64,000 nucleotides of DNA from Candidatus Neomicrothrix sp. UBA814 (GCA_002296525.1 DBIA01000021.1:434001-498000), one strand, 5' to 3'. Numbered from the stretch's first letter, positions 8,527-18,217 are shown. Notes: generated by a model not told the origin, from the letters alone. A program made the numbers and translations.

Positions 8527-9732
8527 CTATCCGCCTGCCCCTTCGGTGAAACCTAGTTCGACGTTCACGTTTCTGGTTGAACCATCGTTAGCCAATATCA
8601 ACATTCGCACCACTCGCCCGATCTCGCTGTCGCGTACAGCGGATACGAGATCTTGGACCGAATTGATTTCCTGCCCATCAAATTCCAGTACGACCTCGCC
8701 AACCTTGAGACCGGCGGCATTAGCGGCACCATCTTCGACTAGTGCGACAATGACCACTCCGGTTTCAACACCTTCGAATATGTCGTACTGGCGTCGGGAT
8801 GTTTCATCCAGCATCTCCACATCAATGATGTTTACTCCTAGCAGCGGTCGTTTCGGCACTTCGCCTGTTTGAAGTGTTTCAATGACCGGCCGAGCGTGGT
8901 CGATCGAAATTGCAAATCCAATGCCTTCGGCGTTACCAGCAATGGCGGTGTTCACTCCTATGACTTCGCCGTTGGCGTTAACGAGTGGCCCGCCGGAGTT
9001 ACCAGGGTTGATAGCGGCGTCGGTCTGGATGAGACGGGTAAGCCGACTTCCTGATAGCTGTAGTTCTCGTTCTAAGGCTGAAACTATGCCGGTAGTGACA
9101 GTTGGCGTATCACCCAGCCCTAACGCATTACCTATGGCAAGCACTTCGTCGCCGACTTCGACCTCAGCGGAAATTCCGAGTCGCGCTGCTGGAAGGTTTT
9201 CGCCGTCAATCTTTAGAACTGCTAGGTCGCGAGTCGGGTCTTGTTGCACTAGCTCAGCGGCTTTGATACTTCCGTCGTACAGCATGACTTTGATATCGGT
9301 GGCGGCCTCAACTACATGCGCATTGGTTACCACTTGTCCATCCGCACTGATTATGAATCCGGTGCCTTGACCGCCTCCGAAGACGCCATCACCTGTTTGA
9401 ATTTCTATCTGGACTACTGTCGGGGCTACCGCAGCCAACACCGCTTTGACATCTAGGCGACCCGCATCGGTCATTTCAACACGAGGTGTAGTGGCTTCAT
9501 CAGAGGTAGTTGCAGCATCCAACGCCACCGTGGTGGGTGGAATCTGTGAGTCTGCAGTTCCTGTCACACTTTCGTCGTGTTGGCCGATCGCGCTGTCGGT
9601 TTCAGTGACGTATATGCGCTGCGGATCTCCGAGACCGACGACAATCAGTCCCGCCACCAACGCTCCGACCACTGCGCCGAGCACCGTTCCAGCTAGAAAT
9701 CGACCGCTTTTTGATCCAGAGTCGTCGTTCAC
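8527..9732 (-). CDS. HtrA/DegP-family trypsin-like serine protease with PDZ domain
   Basis: This 401-residue membrane-anchored protease has one N-terminal transmembrane segment (about 12-34) with a short cytoplasmic tail. A low-complexity linker (about 40-95) leads to an extracellular chymotrypsin-fold domain with the triad H139 (TNAHVV), D169 (TRDLAV) and S246 (GNSGGPL). A single PDZ domain occupies about 300-395. This is the standard actinobacterial HtrA/PepD architecture for envelope protein quality control. Its envelope-stress function is from the family; no sigma or two-component gene is adjacent here to indicate regulation. Confidence 0.9.
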   Translation of the reverse strand: MNDDSGSKSGRFLAGTVLGAVVGALVAGLIVVGLGDPQRIYVTETDSAIGQHDESVTGTADSQIPPTTVALDAATTSDEATTPRVEMTDAGRLDVKAVLAAVAPTVVQIEIQTGDGVFGGGQGTGFIISADGQVVTNAHVVEAATDIKVMLYDGSIKAAELVQQDPTRDLAVLKIDGENLPAARLGISAEVEVGDEVLAIGNALGLGDTPTVTTGIVSALERELQLSGSRLTRLIQTDAAINPGNSGGPLVNANGEVIGVNTAIAGNAEGIGFAISIDHARPVIETLQTGEVPKRPLLGVNIIDVEMLDETSRRQYDIFEGVETGVVIVALVEDGAANAAGLKVGEVVLEFDGQEINSVQDLVSAVRDSEIGRVVRMLILANDGSTRNVNVELGFTEGAGG

Positions 9733-9818
9733 AATGATGAGGCTATCTGTGCTGTGGACATCATTTAGGTCGCGAAACGTGGCCGTCGGCAGATAAGACG
9801 CAAAGACACAATTAGTTG

Positions 9819-10844
9819 TTAGTGGCTCAGGGCTTCTAACGCCGAGGCCGACAAAGTTTCAACTTGGTCTTTGAATGTCATGACGTCGACATCCTCTTGA
9901 TTTCCCATCGCTCCTTGCAAATAGCGATTCAGCACGCCTTCGACAATCGCAGCGAGTCGCCAATAGGAAAAAGCCCGGTAATAACCCACTTGCGATATAT
10001 CTCGACCGGACGCGCGTTCGTACCATTTCAACAACTGGTCGCGAGTAGCGAAGCCACCAGCGAGGGTTGGTGCACTTGAACCGGCTGGAGTTTCATCTGG
10101 GTCGACCCAGTTATTTAGCAAGTATCCAACGTCAGCTAAAGGGTCTCCAAGAGTGCATAATTCCCAATCAAGCACAGCGCGGATGCTTCCTGAGTCAACC
10201 AGCATGTTGCCGAGTCGGTAGTCACCGTGGACGATTGTGGATCCAATCTGAGTAGGCATGTGTTGTTCAAGTAAACGTTGAACTTCTTCCATTGTGTCTA
10301 GTTCTCGTGTCTTGGACTGTTCCCACTGCCGACTCCACCGCCTCAGTTGTCGACTCAAATATTCCTCGCGTTTCGCCAGGTCACCTAGAGCAATTTCGTC
10401 TGGTTCCACCGAGTGGAGTTCGGCTAGGACCTCAACGACCTCCCGACTCAGATTCATGCGGTCTTTTGGCGTAATTAGGGCTGCTTCGATGTCGCTGTGG
10501 AGAACCGCTCCTTCAACGTAGGCCATCACATAAAACGGGGCGCCGTTGACCTCAACATCTTCGCAAACGCCAAGAGTCGCTGGCACTGGAACCGCGGTTT
10601 GACCTACGGCACTAACTACCCGATGTTCGCGTTCCATGTCATGGGCCGTTGCTAAGACTTGCCCGAGTGGTGGGCGTCGCAGTACATAAACGTTGCCGTT
10701 GTCGTCTTGAACCCTGAATGTCAGGTTCGAATGACCGCCGGCGATCAACTCGTATCGAAACGGGGGAACCGCGCCGGCTATTTGTGCAGCAAACCACGAT
10801 GCGACACCAGCTTCGTCAATTCCTTCTATAGATGAGTCACTCAT
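9819..10844 (-). CDS. Phosphotransferase family protein (ACAD10/11 N-domain-like)
   Basis: This 341-residue APH-fold protein is of the kind found as the N-terminal domain of ACAD10/ACAD11 and next to acyl-CoA dehydrogenases. Motifs are YVLRRPP (ATP-site strand), IVHGDYRLGNML (catalytic loop) and VLDWELCTLGDPLADVGYLL (metal site). ACAD10/11 kinase domains phosphorylate 4-hydroxyacyl-CoAs on the way to beta-oxidation; that role is possible but only inferred here. I start it at the ATG at 10844, because the six-codon-longer reading begins with TTG. It is followed on the same strand by HtrA and preceded by a 3-hydroxybutyryl-CoA dehydrogenase. Confidence 0.8.
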   Translation of the reverse strand: MSDSSIEGIDEAGVASWFAAQIAGAVPPFRYELIAGGHSNLTFRVQDDNGNVYVLRRPPLGQVLATAHDMEREHRVVSAVGQTAVPVPATLGVCEDVEVNGAPFYVMAYVEGAVLHSDIEAALITPKDRMNLSREVVEVLAELHSVEPDEIALGDLAKREEYLSRQLRRWSRQWEQSKTRELDTMEEVQRLLEQHMPTQIGSTIVHGDYRLGNMLVDSGSIRAVLDWELCTLGDPLADVGYLLNNWVDPDETPAGSSAPTLAGGFATRDQLLKWYERASGRDISQVGYYRAFSYWRLAAIVEGVLNRYLQGAMGNQEDVDVMTFKDQVETLSASALEALSH

Positions 10845-10886
10845 TTCTTTTGGTCCTAACAATTCACACTCCGCAACCGTGGTGCG

Positions 10887-11744
10887 TTAGTTATACCGAT
10901 AGAAGCCTCGACCGTTCTTTCGGCCAAGTAGTCCAGCATCGCACATCCGACTGAGCAGCGGTGGGGGGGCATACAGCTGTTCTTTGAACTCTTCGTACAG
11001 TGACTCTGCGACGGCCATGGTCGTATCTAACCCAATAAGGTCACATAACGCTAATGGTCCCATCGGATGGTTACAGCCAAGAACCATGCCCGCGTCAATG
11101 TCTTCAGCGCTGGCAAAACCTGATTCCATCATCCGGATCGCCGAAAGGATATAGGGAACGAGAAGTGCGTTTACTACAAAGCCTGCACGGTCCTGACTAC
11201 TTACCACTCGCTTACCGAGTTGATCGGAGGCGAACTCTTGACAAACGGCCGCTGTCTTATCCGCCGTTAATAGAGATGAAATAACTTCAACAAGTCCCAT
11301 CACGGGTACTGGGTTGAAAAAATGAACCCCAATCACTTGTTGCGGGCGGTTAGTAGCCATTGCAAGTTTCATGATGGGAATCGAGGATGTGTTGCTAGCT
11401 AGGATCGCTTCAGGGTCGTCGACAACATCGTTCAAGCGCCTGAAGACTTCGAGCTTTGCTTCTTCTTGTTCAATGACGGCTTCGACTACGAATTCGCGGT
11501 CTGCGAGGCTGGGGAGCTTTGTAGAGAACGAGATATTGCCCATCACTCGCGCTCGTTCGTCTTCAGTCATTTTCTCGGCCCGGACGGCACGATCAAGACT
11601 TTTCTCTATCCGTTGCATCCCTGCTTGCAAAGCACCATCACTCGATTCGACGATCTTTACATCACAGCCGCTGCGGGCCGCTACTTCGGCGATACCCGAT
11701 CCCATCAGGCCACACCCAACAACTCCAAATCGTTCAATAGTCAC
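10887..11744 (-). CDS. 3-hydroxybutyryl-CoA dehydrogenase
   Basis: This 285-residue NAD(P)-dependent enzyme oxidises or reduces the 3-hydroxy/3-keto pair of short acyl-CoAs. It has the Rossmann motif GCGLMGSGIAE (about 10-20), the signature ASNTSSIPI near 116-124, the catalytic His in GVHFFNPVPVM (near 138-148) and a C-terminal domain with DLIGLDT and a typical GRKNGRGFYRY end. Its length matches the Hbd/PaaH family. It belongs to the acyl-CoA gene run on the minus strand between the B12-binding subunit and the phosphotransferase. It could serve butyrate, polyhydroxybutyrate or phenylacetate pathways. Confidence 0.9.
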   Translation of the reverse strand: MTIERFGVVGCGLMGSGIAEVAARSGCDVKIVESSDGALQAGMQRIEKSLDRAVRAEKMTEDERARVMGNISFSTKLPSLADREFVVEAVIEQEEAKLEVFRRLNDVVDDPEAILASNTSSIPIMKLAMATNRPQQVIGVHFFNPVPVMGLVEVISSLLTADKTAAVCQEFASDQLGKRVVSSQDRAGFVVNALLVPYILSAIRMMESGFASAEDIDAGMVLGCNHPMGPLALCDLIGLDTTMAVAESLYEEFKEQLYAPPPLLSRMCDAGLLGRKNGRGFYRYN

Positions 11745-11786
11745 GCCTACGAGGTTACAAGAGGCCCATGGGGTTATGTTCGGAGG

Positions 11787-12185
11787 TCAGTTAGCCCGGA
11801 CTTCTTCTATGGCGCCGCGGACCGCTTCTACTACTTCTTCAGCAGTAGCTCCGGGAGTGAGGACGCGTGCGACGCCGACGTCATACATTGATTGGAAGTC
11901 TGTTTCTGGAACTATTCCACCAAGTATCACTGGGATTTGAGCTCCAGCTTCAGCGAGAGCTTGAGTAACCATCGGGAGAAGCGCTTCGTGGGCTCCTGAC
12001 AACATTGAAACCCCTATTGCTGATACATCTTCGTCAATCGCTGCGGCGACGACTGTTTCGGGAGTTTGGAATAATCCGGTATAGATGACTTCATAGCCGG
12101 CGTCGCGAAGGATTCGCGCGACTATTTTCACTCCCCTGTCATGACCATCAAGTCCCAATTTGGTGACAAGTACACGTTCCGCCAT
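11787..12185 (-). CDS. Cobalamin-binding small subunit of methylmalonyl-CoA-type mutase
   Basis: This 132-residue stand-alone B12-binding domain carries the cobalamin-ligand motif DxHxxG (D13, H15, G18) near the N-terminus, followed by the typical VKIVARILRDAGYEVIYTG and SMLSGAHEALLP segments and a GGIVPETDF loop. It corresponds to the separate small subunit of methylmalonyl-CoA mutases and related acyl-CoA mutases such as the 2-hydroxyisobutyryl-CoA type. The large catalytic subunit is not in this window, so which isomerisation it supports is unknown. It is the first gene of the minus-strand block, divergent from the ABC transporter. Confidence 0.9.
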   Translation of the reverse strand: MAERVLVTKLGLDGHDRGVKIVARILRDAGYEVIYTGLFQTPETVVAAAIDEDVSAIGVSMLSGAHEALLPMVTQALAEAGAQIPVILGGIVPETDFQSMYDVGVARVLTPGATAEEVVEAVRGAIEEVRAN

Positions 12186-12289
12186 AGGTGCTGACCCTAG
12201 CTGCCAGGAGTTCTGGGGGCGAGTTCAGCAGATACAACGCCCATAAGCCGGGTCTTCGATTTGCCCATCATCGACACTGTGGGAATTTA

Positions 12290-12306
12290 TTAAGAAACTT
12301 TCTTAA
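12290..12306. promoter_or_regulatory. 17-nt palindrome TTAAGAAACTTTCTTAA, candidate operator
   Basis: This is a perfect palindrome with 8-bp arms around one central base, lying in the 160-bp divergent region between the B12-subunit gene and the ABC-transporter operon, 40 bases before the transporter ATG. Short perfect palindromes in this position are typical of TetR- or MarR-type repressor sites. No matching regulator gene is next to it, so regulation of the transporter is inference. Confidence 0.45.
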
Positions 12307-12345
12307 AGCTAGTTAGGTTTTACGATTGGCTCGTAGGGTGCTGTC

Positions 12346-13089
12346 ATGACCACAGCCACTAGTACATCCATCGCAGCGCGAGCTGTTAAGGCGTCAAAAG
12401 TTTACGGTTCTGGTGATACCACCGTTCGTGCCCTTGACGAGTTGTCCGTCGACCTTGCCTCTGGCGAGTTGACGGCGATCATGGGTCCTTCTGGTTCTGG
12501 GAAATCGACTCTGATGCACTGCTTGGCGGGTCTCGACAATTTGAGCTCCGGAAAGGTCTATATCGGAGATACCGATATCAGCGAGCTTTCTGAGCGCGCG
12601 CTTACTCTGCTCCGTCGTGATCGGATTGGATTTGTTTTCCAAGCCTTTAATCTGGTTCCAACGCTGTCTGCCGAGGAAAACATCAATCTTCCTCGACAAC
12701 TCGGGGCGTCAACACCACCTGAGTCGTGGGTTAAAAAAGTGGTTCAGGCGGTGGGGCTCAGTGATCGCCTGCAGCATCGGCCAAGCGAATTGTCGGGCGG
12801 TCAACAACAACGAGTCGCAGTAGCGCGAGCGCTGGCTGGGCAGCCAGAAATCATTTTTGCTGATGAACCCACGGGCAATCTCGACAGCAAAACGGGCGGC
12901 GAAATCCTTCAGTTCATGCAAGAAGCTGTGCGTGATCTGGATCAAACCATTGTCATGGTTACACACGACCCTTCAGCCGCTGCTCATGCTGATCGTGTCG
13001 TGTTCTTAGCTGATGGCAGAATTGTGCAAGAACTCATAACGCCCTCGGCTGATCTGATCCTCGACACGATGAAGCGACTAGGCGACTGA
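12346..13089 (+). CDS. ABC transporter ATP-binding protein, MacB/LolD type
   Basis: This 247-residue ATPase has the Walker A motif GPSGSGKST (near 47-55), Q-loop in FVFQAFNLVP, signature LSGGQQQR, Walker B IIFADEPTGNLDS and the H-loop MVTHDP. GNLDS and NLVP are characteristic of the MacB/LolD/FtsE group, which power mechanotransmission rather than classical transport. It is followed after one base by its permease. Likely roles are export of peptides, antibiotics or lipoproteins, or envelope signalling; the substrate is unknown. A strong palindrome lies upstream. Confidence 0.95.
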   Translation: MTTATSTSIAARAVKASKVYGSGDTTVRALDELSVDLASGELTAIMGPSGSGKSTLMHCLAGLDNLSSGKVYIGDTDISELSERALTLLRRDRIGFVFQAFNLVPTLSAEENINLPRQLGASTPPESWVKKVVQAVGLSDRLQHRPSELSGGQQQRVAVARALAGQPEIIFADEPTGNLDSKTGGEILQFMQEAVRDLDQTIVMVTHDPSAAAHADRVVFLADGRIVQELITPSADLILDTMKRLGD

Positions 13090-13090
13090 A

Positions 13091-15652
13091 GTGTTCAAAT
13101 TAACTCTCAAATCGTTACTGGCGAGAAAGATACGTCTCGCCCTAACTACGTTCGCCGTGGTACTGGGGGTTTCGTTTGTATCGGGCTCGTTCATTCTTGC
13201 CGACAGTCTCCGCTCTGTTTTCGACAAGATTGCTATTGAGATTGCGGGACCTAACTGGCTTCAAGTGCGAGGCGTCGAAACAATCGAAGATGATTCATTT
13301 AGCCGACCACCCGTTACACAATCTGTGGTCGATCAAATTAGATCTACTGAAGGGGTATACGACGCCGAAGGAGTAATCCAGGGATTTCCTAGGATTTCGG
13401 TGGGTGACGAATTGGTAAAGCCTTTAGGTGGAGCACCTACGCTAGCGTTCAATTTCGATCAACAAAGAGCTGAGTTAAGCGGATTCGAAACTCTCGAGGG
13501 TTCAGCGCCTGGCGATAGCGAAGCCATGGTTGATATCGACACAGCGAACAAGTACGACATCTCTGTCGGTGACACCATCACTATCCGATCGCTGCAACCA
13601 GCAGAAGATTTTCAGGTCAGTGGCATCACAAGATGGGGGGAAGACAACGGGGGTGGTGCGGTTTTCGTATTGGTTAATACTGCGACTGCTCAACGGCTAT
13701 TCGATTATCCCGACTCGTATCTGGCTGTAACGGTCGCCGCTATGCCCGGGGTAGACGAAAGCGAGCTGGCAGATAAGTTGACCCGAGAGTTGCCAGATGG
13801 TTTTGAAGCTGTCACAAGTGATGTTGTCGCGGGAGAATTCAGCGATGAATTCGACACTTTCATAACTATCTTTCAGACCGCGCTCTTAGTCTTCGCGGCT
13901 GTTGCGCTAGTCGTTAGTGCATTCATAATTAACAACACCTTCGCGATAGTTCTAGGGCAACGCGTTCGGGAACTGGGTCTGCTTCGCGCAGTGGGCGCTA
14001 CTGGCCGTCAGATTCGCTCATCGGTGTTAATCGAAGCTTTGCTAATCGGGGTAATTGCCTCGGTTGTCGGTGTGTTCGCTGGGTTAGGAATCACCTGGGT
14101 TATCAAAGCAATCATCGAGCAAGCCGGCGATGGATCCGGTCTGCCTGATGGGCCGTTGGTCATCGCTGCGCGAACGTGGATCGCTGCCTCAGTGGTAGGC
14201 ATCGGCATCACCCTGATAGCAGCCATCTCGCCTGCACGGAAGGCGGCGAGTATCCCGCCTATCGCCGCGCTACGCGACGGTGTAGCTCTGTGGTCTGGTG
14301 GGGGTCGACGACGGACGGTAATCGGATTGTTATTGGGAGCAGGTGGCGTCGTCGCAACGATCTTGGGAACCACAACCGACAGTGGAGCTGGCCGGCAATT
14401 AACGCTCTTAGCGGCAGGAGCATTACTGCTATTCGTATCTATTTCTCTACTCAGCACTCTGGTTGCTAGGCCGGCGGCAAAGGTGTTGGGTTGGCCCGTG
14501 ACCCGCTTCGCTCGTGCGTCAGGAAACTTAGCCACACAAAACGCGAGCCGAAACCCGCGCAGAACGGCATCGACTGCCTCGGCCTTGATGGTAGGCCTGG
14601 CTCTCGTCGCCATGGTCCTTGTGGTTGGCACAAGCTTCAAAAAAACATTTTCATCGACACTAGATTCCTCCTTGGGAGCGGACTTCTTTGTTGACACAGA
14701 GGGAAACAGCTCGTGGGGCTTTAGCCCGCAACTTGTAGACGAAATGAACCAAATTGACGGAGTAGCAATAGCAGTCGGTTTCCGCGGAGGACCTGGCACT
14801 GCCCAAATGACCGTCGCTGGTGAATCCAAAGACGTCATAGGCACGCAGGAAGAAGGCCTAGGTCGCGTAATAGATATTTCACTGATTGAAGGCACCTACT
14901 CGGGCTTAGCCAATAGCGGTGTACTGGTGCACAAAGACCCTGCCGAAGATCTCAGTTTGGCTGTAGGTGAGACGGTATCGGCGACCTTCCCTGTGAGCGG
15001 CCCTAGAGAGCTTCGGGTTGTCGGAATTTTCGATGATGGGTCGACTCTAGGTAACTGGGTCATCGACATGACCACTTACGAAGATGGTTTCGACCCCGCG
15101 CGTCAGTCAGACCTTTTCGCTGCCATCGAACTGGAGGAAGGTTCCGAAGTTGACGAGGTGCGGCCACGACTCGACGCAGTTGCCATCAACTACCCGGAAG
15201 CAACCCTTCAGGATCGAACTGAATACAAAGAAACAATTGAAGGGGAGATCGACACTCTCCTAGTAACGGTGAACGCTCTAGTCGGGTTTGCAGTAATTAT
15301 CGCTGTACTCGGAATAGTCAACACTCTGATGTTGTCAGTGTTCGAAAGAACCAAAGAAATTGGGTTGCTCAGAGCGGTGGGAATGACGCGGCGACAAACA
15401 AGACGGATGATCAGATGGGAAGCCGTCATCATCGCCGTCTTCGGCGGCGTTTTGGGAATCCTTGTCGGAATATTGCTGGGCTTTATCGCAGTTCAAGCGA
15501 TGCCCGAGTCGTTCATCACCGATTTCGGCATCCCACTTGGTAATTTCGTTGTCATTCTGATTATGTGCATTGTTGCCGGTGTCCTCGCCGCGATTCTGCC
15601 CGCTCGACGGGCAGCACGACTAAACGTCCTCGACGCGATTGCGCATTCCTAA
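13091..15652 (+). CDS. ABC transporter permease, FtsX/MacB type, two FtsX units
   Basis: This 853-residue membrane protein begins with GTG one base after the ATPase stop. A transmembrane helix (about 12-35) leads into a large extracytoplasmic MacB periplasmic-core-like domain (about 45-245). Then come the first FtsX domain with about three helices (255-390), a further pair of helices (410-460), another helix and outer domain (about 490-720), and a second FtsX domain (730-850). Both FtsX units contain the 'ERxxEIGLLRAVGMTRRQ' style coupling helix (RELGLLRAVGATGRQ and KEIGLLRAVGMTRRQ). This is the long actinobacterial form that makes a full transporter as a single chain with the MacB-like ATPase. 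Confidence 0.93.
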   Translation: MFKLTLKSLLARKIRLALTTFAVVLGVSFVSGSFILADSLRSVFDKIAIEIAGPNWLQVRGVETIEDDSFSRPPVTQSVVDQIRSTEGVYDAEGVIQGFPRISVGDELVKPLGGAPTLAFNFDQQRAELSGFETLEGSAPGDSEAMVDIDTANKYDISVGDTITIRSLQPAEDFQVSGITRWGEDNGGGAVFVLVNTATAQRLFDYPDSYLAVTVAAMPGVDESELADKLTRELPDGFEAVTSDVVAGEFSDEFDTFITIFQTALLVFAAVALVVSAFIINNTFAIVLGQRVRELGLLRAVGATGRQIRSSVLIEALLIGVIASVVGVFAGLGITWVIKAIIEQAGDGSGLPDGPLVIAARTWIAASVVGIGITLIAAISPARKAASIPPIAALRDGVALWSGGGRRRTVIGLLLGAGGVVATILGTTTDSGAGRQLTLLAAGALLLFVSISLLSTLVARPAAKVLGWPVTRFARASGNLATQNASRNPRRTASTASALMVGLALVAMVLVVGTSFKKTFSSTLDSSLGADFFVDTEGNSSWGFSPQLVDEMNQIDGVAIAVGFRGGPGTAQMTVAGESKDVIGTQEEGLGRVIDISLIEGTYSGLANSGVLVHKDPAEDLSLAVGETVSATFPVSGPRELRVVGIFDDGSTLGNWVIDMTTYEDGFDPARQSDLFAAIELEEGSEVDEVRPRLDAVAINYPEATLQDRTEYKETIEGEIDTLLVTVNALVGFAVIIAVLGIVNTLMLSVFERTKEIGLLRAVGMTRRQTRRMIRWEAVIIAVFGGVLGILVGILLGFIAVQAMPESFITDFGIPLGNFVVILIMCIVAGVLAAILPARRAARLNVLDAIAHS

Positions 15653-16047
15653 TGTCTCTAGACCCTCAACATCTCAGCGAAGAAGTCCAATCTTTTCTGC
15701 ATGAAAGACATCTAGCTTCATTGACGCTTTTGCGTTCTGACGGCAGCCCCCACGTAACGGCTGTTGGCTTCACCTGGGACGAACAGAGTCAATTGGTCCG
15801 AGTCATAACCTGGGCAGGCTCGATGAAAAGCAAGATCTTGGCACAGAACGGCTCTAGTCAAGCAGTTGTGTGCCAAATCGATGGAGGCCGGTGGCTAAGC
15901 CTTGAAGGAACAGCGGTTGTTACCGACGATCCTGAACGCTGCCGGGAAGGGACAGAGCGGTACGCACAGCGCTATCGGGTGCCAAAGGAAAGATCTGATC
16001 GCACCGTAATTGAGATCAAGGTCGATCAAATTCTTGGATATGCCTAG
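15652..16047 (+). CDS. PPOX-class F420-dependent oxidoreductase (split-barrel)
   Basis: This 131-residue flavin/F420-binding split-barrel protein has features LASLTLLRSDGSPHVTAVGF (the first strands), VRVITWAGSMKSKILAQNG and a WLSLEGTAVV strand. The family is common in F420-producing actinobacteria, where members bind F420, FMN or heme breakdown products. I place the start at the ATG overlapping the permease stop by one base (TAATG). An upstream in-frame ATG at 15565 would put 29 residues of unrelated, Arg-rich sequence before the domain and overlap the permease by 88 bases. The overlap suggests co-translation with the ABC transporter. Confidence 0.85.
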   Translation: MSLDPQHLSEEVQSFLHERHLASLTLLRSDGSPHVTAVGFTWDEQSQLVRVITWAGSMKSKILAQNGSSQAVVCQIDGGRWLSLEGTAVVTDDPERCREGTERYAQRYRVPKERSDRTVIEIKVDQILGYA

Positions 16048-16111
16048 AAACACTTTGCAAAACGACACTTGCGAACATCGCATAACCATTTTGCTAGTTG
16101 TCTTCGAGGAG

Positions 16112-18217
16112 TCAATCCTGCAGCACTTTGGGCAACAATCGCGCATGGACCACAGCTAAGCGCTTGGTTGAACGGGTCAGTGCCACAAACAAGGCTCGAA
16201 GGCCTTGCGGTTCCTCTTCCAGAATGGTTAATGGTTCGATAACGACAGTGCCATCGAGTTCTAAGCCTTTGACTAGCTGAACAGGCACAAGGGCTATCTT
16301 GGGGTGGAGAGGGCCGCTGACGTTCCGAGAAGCAGTTGTCGCTCGCCCATAGTCAATAGATCTTGCTTCCAAAGCTGCGTCAACCAGATCAATAATGCTT
16401 TCTGGTGCGACAATCGCAACCGAACCCCCTCCAAGAGCTTCCGACTCCTCTTCGACTATCTCTACCGATCTTTCGACAAGTCGTTCAACAGGAGCACGCT
16501 CTCCCCCGTCAACTCCAATAATCCGTGGAGGACTGCCCACAGATCTAACCGCTTTAGGCCTCGCGAGGTCCGGAGCGGCAAGCGCGAGCACTTTATTCGC
16601 CAACTCAAGATTGGGGGCGGGGATACGATAACTCAGCGTGAGTTCTCGGACTCGCGGTTCATTGGCGCCAGAGGGCAAATGGGTCAATACTTCCTCCCAA
16701 TTCGCTGCGGCGCCAGGGGCTGTTGCTTGAGCGATGTCGCCCACCAACGTCATTGATCCATTCAATGAACGTCGCGCGATCATTCGCAGTGCCATAGGCG
16801 TGTGATCTTGGGTTTCGTCAATGACTATGTGGCCAAAGGTACGTACCTCTGGATCTCGCGGTTTTCGTTGTCGATCCAATCGGGGACCAAGACCGGCATA
16901 CGCTTCGTCGAGCAGCGGCACATCGGCGTCGCTCCAACGGTAATCGGATGCAGAGTCTTCCCGGGGTCGGAACAGGGTCGACCACTCATCTTCAGAGAGC
17001 AACCCAGTTGATGCCGACGCTAGGAGAGCTTTAGAACCGAACAGGTCTCTAAGCAATTGTGCGGGAGTAAGAACGGGCCACATTCGTTCCAAAGCTTCGG
17101 AGATTCTGGGATCACGACGGAGCCGGTATTGGACGTTTTCTGGGTCGGGCTCAGAGTGATGCGATCGAGCTAACGTTGCAAAAAACTCGTTTTCTACATA
17201 GCTACGTGCTGCATTGTGTCGTCTGTATCGGCGTCTTGCCTCGCGAACAATTTGTCGACTTTCTGCAACCGTGATGCGCAATCGTACGAGTCCAAATCCG
17301 ACAGAAAGGTCTTCTCTGAGTGGTCGTTCTCGGTCTCTGATCGCGTTGGCGATTAGAGCGACCATGTCGTTATTTCCCTTGACAGCGGCGGACTGTGAAC
17401 GGTCCGGCAGCGTTACGCGGACATCATCAAACAAGTCGGCTAATAGATCCGCCAGCACTGTTAAATACACGCCAGCTTCGCCAAGGCTTGGAAGAACTTG
17501 TTCGATATAACGCAAGAAGAGTCGATTTGGGCCAACCACGAGGACACCTTGTCCTTCGAGCGGAAAGCGGTGGGTGTAGAGCAAGTACGCAGCCCGGTGC
17601 AAAGCGACAACTGTCTTACCGGTTCCTGGACCACCTTGAACGATAAGCGTGCCTTTGAGGGAGTCACGGATGATCTCATCTTGCTCGCCTTGGATGGTGG
17701 CGACAATGTCTCTAAGTTGTCCATCTCGATTCTGATCGAGCGCCGCAAGCAATGCGCCATGCCCCTGAAATCCATCATCTAATTGGTCAAGGTCGAACAG
17801 TTCATCTTCGATATCGAGCAATTCTCTACCTCGACTCACAAAGTGACGTCGGCGAACCAGTCCCATCGGGTCCCGCCCAGTAGCCCTATAAAAGGGTTCT
17901 GCGACAGGGGCCCGCCAGTCGACCACGACGGGTTCTTGACGCTCATCAGCGACCGCAAGTCGGCCTATATGAAATCGATCGTCACTGTCTAGATCTATTC
18001 GGCCGAAGATAAGCGATGCCGAACCCAACTGGAGTTGCCCCAATCTGTTTTGAACGCTCCCTTCAATCACATCTCGTTCGTATCGAGCCTGTGTTGTTCC
18101 GCCCCTGCCAACTTCCACCATTCCTCGAAGTTTGCGCGCACGGTCTCGTGCTCGATCAAGGAGAAGGTGAGCGCGATCAATATGCGCCTGTTCAGCTGCG
18201 ATCTCGGGATGTGTCAC
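16112..18217 (-). CDS. HelD/HelR-type SF1 helicase-like ATPase (RNA polymerase recycling)
   Basis: This 701-residue UvrD/Rep-superfamily protein has an N-terminal coiled-coil start (EQAHIDRAHLLLDRARDRARKL, about 9-30). A PVVVDWRAPVAEPFY segment (96-110) is diagnostic for HelD. The Walker A is GGPGTGKT (195-202), followed by TVVALHRAAYLLYTH, and motif II is VIDETQD. HelD proteins bind RNA polymerase and remove it from DNA, and in actinobacteria some (HelR) confer tolerance to rifamycins. That role is from the family; nothing nearby shows rifamycin-responsive control. It is convergent with the PPOX gene and divergent from hemE. Confidence 0.88.
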   Translation of the reverse strand: MTHPEIAAEQAHIDRAHLLLDRARDRARKLRGMVEVGRGGTTQARYERDVIEGSVQNRLGQLQLGSASLIFGRIDLDSDDRFHIGRLAVADERQEPVVVDWRAPVAEPFYRATGRDPMGLVRRRHFVSRGRELLDIEDELFDLDQLDDGFQGHGALLAALDQNRDGQLRDIVATIQGEQDEIIRDSLKGTLIVQGGPGTGKTVVALHRAAYLLYTHRFPLEGQGVLVVGPNRLFLRYIEQVLPSLGEAGVYLTVLADLLADLFDDVRVTLPDRSQSAAVKGNNDMVALIANAIRDRERPLREDLSVGFGLVRLRITVAESRQIVREARRRYRRHNAARSYVENEFFATLARSHHSEPDPENVQYRLRRDPRISEALERMWPVLTPAQLLRDLFGSKALLASASTGLLSEDEWSTLFRPREDSASDYRWSDADVPLLDEAYAGLGPRLDRQRKPRDPEVRTFGHIVIDETQDHTPMALRMIARRSLNGSMTLVGDIAQATAPGAAANWEEVLTHLPSGANEPRVRELTLSYRIPAPNLELANKVLALAAPDLARPKAVRSVGSPPRIIGVDGGERAPVERLVERSVEIVEEESEALGGGSVAIVAPESIIDLVDAALEARSIDYGRATTASRNVSGPLHPKIALVPVQLVKGLELDGTVVIEPLTILEEEPQGLRALFVALTRSTKRLAVVHARLLPKVLQD

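Noticed and set aside
14008..14895. Long minus-strand reading of 295 codons inside the ABC permease
   Set aside because: It is Pro/Thr/Ala-rich antisense to a convincing FtsX permease; it has no domain and the permease frame has clear helices and coupling motifs.
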